From an uncultured Collinsella sp. (GTDB lineage Bacteria; Actinomycetota; Coriobacteriia; Coriobacteriales; Coriobacteriaceae), in NCBI GenBank assembly GCA_902492235.1, contig CABUKS010000037.1, positions 1 to 14,433 on the forward strand: a DNA stretch of 14,433 nucleotides, given 5' to 3'. Below, in pieces: positions 7,382 through 14,433 of this stretch. Below the pieces are notes generated by a model. It was not told the DNA's origin, did no database searches, and saw only the letters and a program-made list of their open reading frames with translations. The translations under genes were made by a program, and so were the position numbers. Positions within the stretch are counted from its first letter, which is position 1. Each line of letters begins with the position of its first letter.

Positions 7382-8181
7382 TGGAGGCGTTTTCGTTTGG
7401 CAGCTACTATCCCGGCGATAGTACAATCCACCGCCTGGACCCGCGAACCAAGTTGCTCTTGGGCTTTGTGTTTCTGATCACGACGCTCACGGTCAGTAGC
7501 TTCCGCGGACTGGTCCCGGTCGCAATCTTCGTTGTCCTGATCTATGCCGTGTCCCGGGTGCCGGCTCGTCGCGTCCTGTCATCGATGGCACCGCTGCTGG
7601 CGATTGTCGCGGTGGTCGCGGTGCTCAACCTGTTTTCCGACCAGAGCGGGCGCATTCTGTGGCAGCTCGGCTTTTTGCAGATAAGCGAGGGCTCGCTGCA
7701 TTCCGCCGCCTTTATGGCGTGCCGCCTGACCTTGATGATGGCCGGTATGAGCGCTATCACGCTCACCACACCGACGCTCGACCTCACCGCGGGCTTTGAG
7801 CGCCTGCTCGCGCCGTTTGCGCGTGTGGGACTTCCTGCGCACGAGCTCGGCATGATCATGGGTATCGCGCTGCGCTTTATGCCGCAGTTTGCCACTGAGA
7901 TGAAGCAGACGGCCGATGCGCAGGCGAGCCGCGGTGCGCGCGTGACGGGAGGCCCGCTCGGCGGCGTGCGTATGCTTGGCAGTGTGGCGATTCCGCTGTT
8001 CACGGGCGTGTTCCGTCATGCCGAAACGCTGTCTGCCGCCATGGATGCCCGTTGCTATCATGGCGAGCAGGGCCGCACGCGTCTGCATGCGCTTGCATTT
8101 GGCCGCGGCGACGCGTTGGCGGCGGTGGTGACGGCGTTGCTGCTCATCTGCGTCATCGTCATCAATCTTCAACTTGTTTAG
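7381..8181 (+). CDS. ecfT: ECF transporter transmembrane component EcfT
   Basis: A 266-residue membrane protein that links the ATPases to the S component. It begins with the family-typical SYYPGDSTIHRLDPRTK, where D-S-x-x-H-x-L-D-P-R-x-K is the usual N-terminal signature. Hydrophobic helices lie near residues 23-60, 66-84, 105-130 and 243-264. The coupling helices carry the two short Arg motifs that sit in the ATPase grooves: AQASRG (180-185) and AMDARCY (220-226). The second has Cys where many relatives have Gly. The start overlaps the last base of the ATPase gene (TAATG) and has GAGGAGG just upstream. With ribU and the fused ATPase it completes one transporter in a single operon under the FMN riboswitch. 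Confidence 0.95.
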   Translation: MEAFSFGSYYPGDSTIHRLDPRTKLLLGFVFLITTLTVSSFRGLVPVAIFVVLIYAVSRVPARRVLSSMAPLLAIVAVVAVLNLFSDQSGRILWQLGFLQISEGSLHSAAFMACRLTLMMAGMSAITLTTPTLDLTAGFERLLAPFARVGLPAHELGMIMGIALRFMPQFATEMKQTADAQASRGARVTGGPLGGVRMLGSVAIPLFTGVFRHAETLSAAMDARCYHGEQGRTRLHALAFGRGDALAAVVTALLLICVIVINLQLV

Positions 8182-8211
8182 GCGCGATTCGAGCGCAGGA
8201 AAGGGGTCCCT

Positions 8212-8658
8212 ATGACCGACAACGATCGCACGGCGCAGCTCGAGCGCGCCTGTTCGTATCTCAGGCGCATTCCGGCGTGGTATCTGGCCACGACCGATGC
8301 AAGTGATGGGCATCAGCCTCGCGTGAGGCCGTTTTCGTTTGCCATGGTCGATGACGGTAAGTTGTGGTTTTGCACGTCGCGCGACAAGGACGTGTGGGCG
8401 GAGCTGAGTGCGAATCCCAAGTTTGAGGTATCGGGCTGGAAGCCGGGGGAATGTTGGATCGTATTGACCGGCGAAGCCGCACTTGAGGACGACGCAGTTG
8501 CGAGCGACAAGGTGCGTCAAGCGGGCTTTAAGCACATGGTGGGCATTGGCGAGGAACACGAGAGTGCCAACGACGGCCGCCTTGCTTTCTTTTCGGTCCG
8601 CAATATTGCCGCGCGCTTCTGTGATATCGACGGCAGCGAGGAGCGCCTGGAGCTCTAG
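8212..8658 (+). CDS. Pyridoxamine 5'-phosphate oxidase family (FMN-binding split barrel) protein, copy 1
   Basis: A 148-residue protein. The stretch PAWYLATTD...PRVRPFSFAMVDDGKLWF, followed by TSRDKDVWAELSANPKFEV, is the standard split-barrel pattern of small PNPOx-like proteins, which usually bind FMN or a related flavin. It is shorter than a true PdxH and lacks the features needed to call it a vitamin B6 enzyme, so the substrate is unknown. ATG 8212 has AGGAAAGGGG upstream and lies 30 bases after ecfT, with no terminator between. It therefore probably sits in the riboflavin uptake transcript, which fits a flavin-dependent protein. The next gene is a clear paralogue. Confidence 0.88.
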   Translation: MTDNDRTAQLERACSYLRRIPAWYLATTDASDGHQPRVRPFSFAMVDDGKLWFCTSRDKDVWAELSANPKFEVSGWKPGECWIVLTGEAALEDDAVASDKVRQAGFKHMVGIGEEHESANDGRLAFFSVRNIAARFCDIDGSEERLEL

Positions 8659-8702
8659 CTCGCACAAACCAGGCTCCCAAACTAGCTAGTACAGGAGGAA
8701 AC

Positions 8703-9113
8703 GTGGACGGATTGAATACGGTGCTGGAGTATCTGACGTCGGTGCCGGCATGGTATCTGGCGACGAGTGTGGACGGGCAGCCGCATGTGCGTCCGTTCTC
8801 GTTTGCACAGATTCAGGACGGCAAGCTGTGGTTTGTGACGGCGCGCACCAAAGATGTGTGGCAGGAGCTGCTGCAAAACCAGCGCTTTGAGGCCACGAGT
8901 TGGTGGCCGGGCCATGGTTGGTTGATTCTGCGCGGGCGTGCGGGGCTGGAAGACCGGGCTTCGAGCGAAATGCGCGAGGCCGGATGGAAACATCTTGAGC
9001 GCTTGAGCGAGCACTATGAGGGACCTAACGACCCCACGCTCGTCTTCTTTAGCGTCGAGGATCCCGAGGCTTTTATCTGCAATCACGACGAATGGGTGCC
9101 GGTCGAGCTCTAG
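8703..9113 (+). CDS. Pyridoxamine 5'-phosphate oxidase family (FMN-binding split barrel) protein, copy 2
   Basis: A 136-residue protein starting at GTG 8703 behind ACAGGAGGAA. It aligns with copy 1 along nearly its whole length: VPAWYLATS, HVRPFSFAQIQDGKLWF, TKDVWQELLQNQRFEA, then a matching xxLVFFSVED near the end. This indicates an old tandem duplication. It is a small split-barrel protein expected to bind FMN. The reaction and substrate cannot be read from the sequence. The gap to copy 1 is 44 bases without a terminator, and a strong hairpin follows, so this is likely the last gene of the riboflavin operon. Confidence 0.88.
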   Translation: MDGLNTVLEYLTSVPAWYLATSVDGQPHVRPFSFAQIQDGKLWFVTARTKDVWQELLQNQRFEATSWWPGHGWLILRGRAGLEDRASSEMREAGWKHLERLSEHYEGPNDPTLVFFSVEDPEAFICNHDEWVPVEL

Positions 9114-9150
9114 CCAGCTGGCTCATCCTAACAACTTGGTTTTCGCATGG

Positions 9151-9210
9151 GCGGGCCCCGTATTGCCCGGCGCCGTTAGGAGCGCCGGTCAATACGGGCC
9201 CGCTCCATTT
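9151..9210 (+). terminator. Probable terminator after the riboflavin operon
   Basis: GCGGGCCCCGTATTG (9151-9165) pairs with CAATACGGGCCCGC (9190-9203), with one bulged C. Inside, CCGGCGC (9167-9173) pairs with GCGCCGG (9182-9188). The following bases (TCCATTTG) are only modestly T-rich, so this is a strong hairpin with a weak tail. It separates the riboflavin operon from the arginine genes. Confidence 0.65.
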
Positions 9211-9246
9211 GTCAATTCCTTCAAGCGAATGTGTCGGGAATGTTTC

Positions 9247-9285
9247 AATGCATAAATATGCAAGCCATTTACGTGTTCATGCATC
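9247..9285 (+). promoter_or_regulatory. Tandem ArgR operator (two ARG boxes) upstream of argC
   Basis: The first box is the near-perfect palindrome TGCATAAATATGCA (9249-9262). The second, TACGTGTTCATGCA (9270-9283), keeps an intact right half. Their centres are 21 bp apart, the spacing typical of paired ARG boxes bound by an ArgR hexamer. A further half-box, TGCATAAAT, lies at 9342-9350. The arginine repressor with bound arginine would be expected to repress argC from here. The promoter itself is not clear. Confidence 0.72.
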
Positions 9286-9369
9286 TTTTGGTGCTAAAGT
9301 TTCAACCCACTTCATAACGACCGCTGCGAAATGCGCATCGGTGCATAAATCGCAGACAAGGAGTCTGAT

Positions 9370-10440
9370 ATGTCTTTGAAGGTTGGAATCGTCGGCGCGG
9401 CTGGATATGCCGGCGCCGAGCTCATTCGCCTCGTGCTCGGCCATCCCGAGTTTGAACTTGTTGCCATTACGTCCAACGCCGATGCCGGCCAGCCGCTGTC
9501 CGCGGTGTATCCGAGCTTTGCTGGTGTGAGCGACCTGGTTTTCACCACGCATGACGCGCCCGAGCTCAAGAGCTGCGATGCGGTTTTTCTTGCCGTGCCG
9601 CACACGGCTGCCATGGCACAGGTGCCCGCGCTGCTTGCATCGGGCGTCTCCTGCTTTGATCTTTCGGCCGATTATCGTCTGAGCGACGCGTCCGTCTTTG
9701 AGGCATGGTATGCCGCCGAGCACACGAGCCCCGAGCTGCTCAAGACCCGCGCTTTCGGCCTGCCCGAGCTGTTCTGCCAGGACTTGGAGACCGCTGCATC
9801 CGACTATGCTGACGGCAAGTCCGTGCTGGTCGCCTGCGCCGGTTGCTATCCCACCGCAACGAGCCTTGCTGCCGCTCCCGCCGTGCGTGCGGGCTGGGTG
9901 GCCGAGAACGGTCCCGTGATTGTCGATGCCATCAGCGGTGTAACGGGTGCCGGCAAGTCCTGCAACGCTCGTACGCATTTTTGCAGCGCTGACGAGAACC
10001 TGGAAGCCTATGGCGTGGGCAAGCATCGCCACACGCCCGAGATTGAGCAAATCCTTGGCCTGACCGATCGCATCGTCTTTACCCCGCATCTGGCACCGCT
10101 CAAGCGTGGCCTGCTCTCCACGGTGACGCTGCCGCTCACGCCGCAGGCTCTCGACGCGCTGGTTCTTGAGGATGTCGTCGACCATTACAAGAAGTTTTAC
10201 GCCGGTCGCACCTTTGTGCGCGTGCTCGATGCCGGCCAGCAGCCCAAGACGGCTTCGGTCGTCGGCACCAACGCCGCCCAGATTGGCCTTGCGTTCAACA
10301 AGCGCGCGGGCGTGCTGGTGGCGACGGGCGCCATCGACAATCTGTGCAAGGGCGCTGCGGGCCAAGCGGTCCAGTGCGCCAATATCGTCTTTGGCTTTGA
10401 CGAGCGACGAGGCTTGCCCACAGTGGCGTGCCCGGTGTAG
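9370..10440 (+). CDS. argC: N-acetyl-gamma-glutamyl-phosphate reductase
   Basis: A 356-residue cytoplasmic enzyme. It reduces N-acetylglutamyl phosphate to the semialdehyde with NADPH, the third step of arginine synthesis. The N-terminal dinucleotide-binding motif is GIVGAAGYAG (6-15). The catalytic cysteine is Cys159 in ACAGCYPT. The conserved KHRHTPEI segment (about 218-225) supplies the active-site histidine, and PHLAPLKRGLLST follows. The length is slightly above the usual ~345. Start ATG 9370 has AAGGAG six bases upstream. It is the first gene of argCJBD and lies directly after the ARG boxes. Confidence 0.98.
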   Translation: MSLKVGIVGAAGYAGAELIRLVLGHPEFELVAITSNADAGQPLSAVYPSFAGVSDLVFTTHDAPELKSCDAVFLAVPHTAAMAQVPALLASGVSCFDLSADYRLSDASVFEAWYAAEHTSPELLKTRAFGLPELFCQDLETAASDYADGKSVLVACAGCYPTATSLAAAPAVRAGWVAENGPVIVDAISGVTGAGKSCNARTHFCSADENLEAYGVGKHRHTPEIEQILGLTDRIVFTPHLAPLKRGLLSTVTLPLTPQALDALVLEDVVDHYKKFYAGRTFVRVLDAGQQPKTASVVGTNAAQIGLAFNKRAGVLVATGAIDNLCKGAAGQAVQCANIVFGFDERRGLPTVACPV

Positions 10441-10476
10441 CACATTCGATTGTTAACGATTTGGTAGTCGGGCATC

Positions 10477-10492
10477 GAGTGGGGCGCCACTC
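10477..10492 (+). other. Hairpin in the argC-argJ gap
   Basis: GAGTGG (10477-10482) and CCACTC (10487-10492) form a 6-bp stem with a GGCG loop, in the 134-bp gap that is the longest inside the arg cluster. No T-run follows directly, so it is not a clear terminator. Nothing else was recognised in the gap. Confidence 0.3.
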
Positions 10493-10574
10493 TTAAGCTG
10501 GTCTCATGATCACGACTGGCATGGCGCACCAACCGATGTCCGTTTTTTGTTTGACATAAGGAGTCATAAAGACG

Positions 10575-11843
10575 ATGAATACCGAGCTGTTTGATATCAA
10601 GATTCGCGCCGTCGAGGGTGGCGTTACGGCTGCGGCTGGTTTTAAAGCTGCGGGCATCCACGCTGGGTTCCGCAAGAACCCCGAGCGTCTGGATTACGCG
10701 CTCGTCGTGCCCGATAAACCCTGTCCCGGTGCCGGCGTGTTTACCACCAATCGCTTTTGCGCGGCGCCCGTGCAAGTGAGCCGTGCCAACCTGGGCGGTG
10801 CCGACAAGGGTTACGGTATCATCGCCGGCGTTTCGGTCAACTCTGGCAATGCCAACGCCGCCACGGGTGAGACCGGCCTTGCATGCGCGCGCGAGACGTG
10901 CAGCATCGCATCGCAGGTCATCGGCTGCGAGCCCCAGCAGATTCTGGTTGCCTCCACGGGCGTGATTGGCCAGATTCTGCCGATCGACACGTTTGAGACC
11001 GCCATTCCTGCTGCCTACGAGGCGCTCTCCGCCCACGGTGGCGCCGATGCCGCTCGCGCCATCATGACGACCGACACGCACTCCAAGGAGTACGCCGTGT
11101 CCTACGTCAGCGAGGCTGCGGGACACACAGGCAATGCCTATACGGTGGGCGGAATGTGCAAGGGCTCGGGCATGATCATGCCCAATATGGCCACCATGAT
11201 CGCGGTTATCACCACCGATGCCCCCGTCGAGCCTGCGGCACTTCATGCCCTGCTGCTCTCGACCGTCAAGCAGACCTTTAACAAGGTAACGGTCGATTCC
11301 GACACCTCGACCAACGACACCTGCATCATGCTTGCCTCCGGCGCCACTGCCGCAGATGCTGAGCCTATCGTCGAGGGCTCCGATGCCTTCGACGAGTTGG
11401 CCTTTGCCGTGCACGAGGTGTGCGAGAGCCTGGCGCGCAATATCGCCGCCGATGGTGAGGGCGCATCCAAGCTTGTTACGGTCAACGTTACCGGAGCCGC
11501 CAACGACGAGGAAGCTGATATCGCCGCCCGTGCCGTTGCCAACTCGCCGCTCGTTAAGACCTGCATCGCCGGCCACGACTGCAACTGGGGCCGCGTTGCC
11601 ATGGCGCTTGGCAAGTGCGGCGTTAAGTTTAATCAGGAAGACGTTTCCATCGACATGATGGGCATGCCTGTCTGTCGCGACGGTCTGACTGTTCCCTTTG
11701 ACGAGGACGAGGCTCTGCGACGTTTCGAGGCGCCCGAGATCGTGATCTCGGCCGACCTGGGCGCAGGCGACGCGGCAACGACCGTGTGGACCTGCGACCT
11801 CACGCACGAGTACATCTCCATTAACGGTGACTACCGTTCCTAG
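10575..11843 (+). CDS. argJ: Glutamate N-acetyltransferase / amino-acid acetyltransferase ArgJ
   Basis: A 422-residue enzyme. ArgJ moves the acetyl group from N-acetylornithine to glutamate (the acetyl cycle); bifunctional forms also use acetyl-CoA. It is made as a precursor that cuts itself before a threonine, here between Ala206 and Thr207 in PNMATM, giving alpha and beta chains with Thr207 as nucleophile. The substrate-binding signature KVTVDSDTSTNDT (237-249) and the GHDCNWGR motif (333-340) are intact. The C-terminus YISINGDYRS is typical. Start ATG 10575 has AAGGAG 11 bases upstream. Whether this copy is mono- or bifunctional cannot be told from sequence. No argE or argA is seen in the window. 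Confidence 0.97.
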   Translation: MNTELFDIKIRAVEGGVTAAAGFKAAGIHAGFRKNPERLDYALVVPDKPCPGAGVFTTNRFCAAPVQVSRANLGGADKGYGIIAGVSVNSGNANAATGETGLACARETCSIASQVIGCEPQQILVASTGVIGQILPIDTFETAIPAAYEALSAHGGADAARAIMTTDTHSKEYAVSYVSEAAGHTGNAYTVGGMCKGSGMIMPNMATMIAVITTDAPVEPAALHALLLSTVKQTFNKVTVDSDTSTNDTCIMLASGATAADAEPIVEGSDAFDELAFAVHEVCESLARNIAADGEGASKLVTVNVTGAANDEEADIAARAVANSPLVKTCIAGHDCNWGRVAMALGKCGVKFNQEDVSIDMMGMPVCRDGLTVPFDEDEALRRFEAPEIVISADLGAGDAATTVWTCDLTHEYISINGDYRS

Positions 11844-11924
11844 ATTCCAGGCACGCTGCGCATCTTGCCGCGATTGCGGACAGCGGAGCACGGCGCGATA
11901 ACGATACGAAAGACGAGGCAGATT

Positions 11925-12905
11925 ATGAAATTCGCACGCGATTGTCGTTCGAGCGAATCCAACGAAGCAACCGCGCAGCTGCTGTTCGAAGCGCTGCCGT
12001 GGATTAAGAACCTGACCGGCAAGACGGTTGTTATCAAATATGGCGGAGCCGCCATGGTTGATGAGCAGCTGCGCCGCGACGTGATGAGCGACATCGTTTT
12101 GCTCAAGATCATCGGTATGCGCCCCGTCATCGTGCACGGCGGCGGCAAGGCTATCAACGAGGCGCTGAGCCATTACGATATTCCCGTCGAGTTTAAGAAC
12201 GGCCAGCGCGTGACTACGCCGGCGACTATGGATATCGTGCGCGAGGTGCTGGGCGGCAAGGTCAATCAGGAGCTGGTCGCGGCGCTCAACCACCACGGCA
12301 ACCTGGCCGTGGGCGTGTCGGGCAGTGATGCTGGCACGCTCATCGCCGAGCCGCTCGACCCCGAGCTCGGTCGCGTGGGCAAAGTGACGCACGTCAACAC
12401 CGACTATATCGAGCGCTTACTCGATAGCGAGTACATCCCCGTCATCGCTACCGTCGCGGCGGGGGAGGACGGCGGTTTCTTCAACATCAACGCCGACACC
12501 GCCGCCGGTGCCGTTGCCGCGGCGCTCCACGCGCATAAGGCGATCTTTTTGACCGATGTCGATGGCCTGTACAAGGACTTTAGCGACAAGGACTCGCTTA
12601 TCTCCAACCTAACGCTCGACGAGGTTAACGAAATGCTCTACGGCGGCGAGGTCGATAAGGGCATGATTCCCAAGCTGCGCGCGGCCGTCGATGCGCTTAC
12701 CGGCGGCGTATTTCGTGCCCACATCATTAACGGTACTACGCCGCATTCGCTGCTCCTGGAGCTGCTGACCGATGCCGGCGTCGGCACCGTGATCCATTCC
12801 ACCGAGACGGCTTACGAGTTCGATACGCATCCGCATCCGCTTTCGACGTTTGCTGCGCGTCTGACCGAGAACCTTGACGAGGTCGAGAAGCTTCAGACGG
12901 TCTAG
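11925..12905 (+). CDS. argB: Acetylglutamate kinase
   Basis: A 326-residue kinase of the amino acid kinase family. It phosphorylates N-acetylglutamate, the second step of the pathway. Motifs: VIKYGG (36-41), VIVHGGGKAINEAL (68-81), NINADTAAGAVAAAL (187-201) and DKGMIPKL (244-251). The N-terminal helix AQLLFEALPWIKNLTGK (17-33) resembles arginine-inhibited NAGKs, so feedback control by arginine is likely. About 35 residues follow the usual end (GTVI), a longer tail than most relatives. ATG 11925 with GAGG six bases upstream is preferred over an in-frame TTG at 11865, because homology begins only after this ATG. Confidence 0.96.
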   Translation: MKFARDCRSSESNEATAQLLFEALPWIKNLTGKTVVIKYGGAAMVDEQLRRDVMSDIVLLKIIGMRPVIVHGGGKAINEALSHYDIPVEFKNGQRVTTPATMDIVREVLGGKVNQELVAALNHHGNLAVGVSGSDAGTLIAEPLDPELGRVGKVTHVNTDYIERLLDSEYIPVIATVAAGEDGGFFNINADTAAGAVAAALHAHKAIFLTDVDGLYKDFSDKDSLISNLTLDEVNEMLYGGEVDKGMIPKLRAAVDALTGGVFRAHIINGTTPHSLLLELLTDAGVGTVIHSTETAYEFDTHPHPLSTFAARLTENLDEVEKLQTV

Positions 12906-12974
12906 CTGACCCGCAGCCGCCCCATTCCTGCACCCATAGCCCCGCGCCGTCTGGCGCCCAACGAAAGGCATCCC

Positions 12975-14258
12975 ATGTCACTTGCAGCTCAGCAATCGCT
13001 TGAATCCCATTACGTTATGCATACCTTTGGCCGCTCTCCGGTCGAGTTTGTCGAGGGTCACGGCATGAAGCTCACCGGCGACGATGGCCGTGAGTACCTC
13101 GACTTTCTTGCCGGCATCGGCGTGTGCAGCCTAGGTCATGGCGACCCGGCTGTGCTCTCGGCGCTCGAGGCGCAGACCAAAAAGCTCATGCATGTCTCCA
13201 ATTACTTCTACATCGAGCAGCGCGGACAGGTCGCGGCGCTGCTGTCCAAGCTTGCTAACGACGACGTAGATGGTGCGCGCGTGCTTGCCGATGCCATTGT
13301 CGCCGGCGATGAGACCACGGCAGCTGCTCTTGGTGCCCCGGCTGCGGATGAGCAGGTTTGGGAGACCTTCTTTGCCAACTCTGGCGCCGAGGCCAACGAG
13401 GGCTCGATGAAGCTCGCGCGCCTGTACGCCAAGCGTGCCGGTAATGGCGGCAACACCATCGTGTGCATGCGCGGCGGGTTTCACGGCCGTACGCTCGAGA
13501 CCATTGCCGCTACCATGCAGGATTGGCTGCAGGACAGCTTCCGCCCGCTGCCGGGTGGCTTTGTGGCCTGCACGCCCAACGATGTGGACGAGCTGCGTGC
13601 GATCTTTAAGCAGCTGGGGAGCGAGATTTGTGCCGTGATGCTCGAGCCGATCCAGGGTGAGAGCGGCGTGCACCCCATGACCGAGGAGTTTATGGCTACG
13701 GCGCGCGACTTGGCGCACGAGGTGGGTGCCGTGCTTATCGCCGACGAGGTCCAGTGCGGCATCTTCCGCTCCGGTAAGCCGTTTGCATTCCAAACCTATG
13801 GCGTGGAGCCCGACATCATGAGCCTTGCCAAGGGCATTGCCGACGGCGTGCCCATGGGTGCCGTGGTGGCAAAGAAGGAGATTGCCGACGTGTTTAAGCC
13901 GGGCGACCACGGCTCGACCTTTGGCGGCAGCTGCCTAGCCATTGCGGCGTGCGCCGCGACGCTCTCCGCGCTCGTGCGCGGCGATTATGCCGACCATGCT
14001 GCCAAGGTGGGTGCCTATATGGAGGCAAAGCTCGCCAAGCTGCCTAACGTGACCGAGGTACGTGGCCGCGGCTTGATGCTCGGCTGTGATTTGGATGATG
14101 CCGCGGGCGACGCGCATGATGTTGTTGCCCGCGCGCTGGCCGTCGGTGCCGTGATTAACGCTACGGGTGCCCATACGCTGCGTTTCTTGCCGCCTCTCGT
14201 CTGCGAGGAAGCTGACGTAGACAGTCTGATCGAGATTCTGTCGGGTGTCTTGGGCTAA
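12975..14258 (+). CDS. argD: Acetylornithine aminotransferase
   Basis: A 427-residue class III PLP-dependent aminotransferase. It converts N-acetylglutamate semialdehyde to N-acetylornithine with glutamate as amino donor. The cofactor lysine is Lys286 in MSLAKG. FFANSGAEANEGSMKLAR (132-149), GGFHGRT (167-173) and IADEVQCGIFRSGK (255-268) are the expected PLP-pocket motifs, with Cys and Ser where many relatives have T and T. GDHGSTFGG (310-318) is also present. An extra stretch of about 30 acidic and Ala-rich residues (about 95-126) precedes the NSGAEAN motif. Start ATG 12975 follows AAAGG. Related class III enzymes include ornithine and GABA aminotransferases, but the argCJB context settles ArgD. 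Confidence 0.95.
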   Translation: MSLAAQQSLESHYVMHTFGRSPVEFVEGHGMKLTGDDGREYLDFLAGIGVCSLGHGDPAVLSALEAQTKKLMHVSNYFYIEQRGQVAALLSKLANDDVDGARVLADAIVAGDETTAAALGAPAADEQVWETFFANSGAEANEGSMKLARLYAKRAGNGGNTIVCMRGGFHGRTLETIAATMQDWLQDSFRPLPGGFVACTPNDVDELRAIFKQLGSEICAVMLEPIQGESGVHPMTEEFMATARDLAHEVGAVLIADEVQCGIFRSGKPFAFQTYGVEPDIMSLAKGIADGVPMGAVVAKKEIADVFKPGDHGSTFGGSCLAIAACAATLSALVRGDYADHAAKVGAYMEAKLAKLPNVTEVRGRGLMLGCDLDDAAGDAHDVVARALAVGAVINATGAHTLRFLPPLVCEEADVDSLIEILSGVLG

Positions 14259-14371
14259 CGCGGCGCAATAACTCAATTTGGACCGGATTCCGGACTGCGG
14301 ACGTGCCCTATGCGGCATGATTCAGCGGTCTGGAGCCCGTTTTGCCTTAGATTTGCTAAGGCAGGGAGACC

Positions 14372-14397
14372 TGGGGGGTGCGGACGATTTCTTGGAC
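14372..14397. mobile_element. Terminal end of an IS3-type insertion sequence (partial)
   Basis: The stretch beginning TGGGGGGTGCGGACG and ending TTTCTTGGACC looks like an IS3-family end, which often reads TG...TTGGAC. It lies just past the end of the transposase fragment on the minus strand. The outer boundary is an estimate and the other end is outside the window. Between argD and this site, TGCCTTAG (14343-14350) and CTAAGGCA (14356-14363) form an 8-bp hairpin without a T-run. Confidence 0.5.
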
Positions 14398-14402
14398 CGC
14401 GC

Positions 14403-14433
14403 CTAGGCGTATCCAAGCTTCCTGCGGTACTCC
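14403..14433 (-). CDS. C-terminal end of an IS3-family transposase (orfB), partial
   Basis: Only the last nine codons and the stop are in the window: EYRRKLGYA followed by TAG. IS3-family OrfB transposases commonly end in a TPxEYRRxLG-type sequence, and the adjacent bases resemble an IS end. A DDE transposase acting on its own element is inferred from this short tail. The gene enters from the right edge on the minus strand, towards argD. The call rests on nine residues and context, so it is tentative. Confidence 0.5.
   Translation of the reverse strand, partial: EYRRKLGYA

Noticed and set aside
10551..10556. TTGACA as a -35 box for argJ
   Set aside because: A -10 at normal spacing would fall on the argJ start codon and reads GATGAA.
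11865..11924. TTG 11865 as the argB start
   Set aside because: The 20 extra residues do not resemble NAGK; ATG 11925 has a better ribosome-binding site and matches the family N-terminus.
10197..12392. 731-codon open frame on the minus strand across argC, argJ and argB
   Set aside because: It is the longest open frame in the window, but it covers three well-supported genes on the other strand and its product has His/Arg/Gly-rich shadow composition.
14343..14363. Hairpin TGCCTTAG/CTAAGGCA as the argD terminator
   Set aside because: No T-run follows the stem on either strand, so intrinsic termination is not supported.
14259..14433. A minus-strand frame reading GVPQEAWIRLGAVQEIV to a stop near 14355
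   Set aside because: It overlaps the EYRRKLGYA frame and runs through the IS-like end; the transposase tail is the better explanation.

Overview
The window is high-GC DNA coding for housekeeping and nutrient functions, with short intergenic gaps, good Shine-Dalgarno sequences and some TTG/GTG starts. Gene content and style suggest a gut actinobacterium of the class Coriobacteriia, Collinsella-like: a groESL pair, a fused two-domain ECF ATPase behind an FMN riboswitch, and an argCJBD cluster. The taxon is an inference from general knowledge, not a match I could compute.

Region 1 (1-2510): a striking nested inverted-repeat element of about 200 bp (14-212) lies upstream of groES and groEL, which end at a strong intrinsic terminator. 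Region 2 (2568-4506, minus strand): a locus of unknown function that appears to be one gene split by a frame change. An Ala/Gly-rich helical N-terminal part (4075-4506) is followed, one frame over, by a TerB-like domain and a large unrecognised C-terminal domain (2568-4139). Region 3 (4659-9210, plus strand): a promoter and FMN riboswitch precede ribU, a fused ecfA1-ecfA2 ATPase gene, ecfT and two tandem FMN-type split-barrel (PNPOx family) genes. This looks like one transcription unit that imports riboflavin and may use the derived flavin. Region 4 (9247-14258, plus strand): two ArgR-type operator boxes precede argC, argJ, argB and argD, the acetylated-intermediate part of arginine biosynthesis from N-acetylglutamate, with ArgJ recycling the acetyl group. 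Region 5 (14372-14433): the edge of an IS3-type insertion sequence on the minus strand, with the last nine codons of its transposase.

The groESL, ECF and arg genes are readily recognised. The least explained parts are the nested hairpin before groES and the frame-split TerB-like locus between groEL and the riboflavin operon; these are the main candidates for something undescribed.
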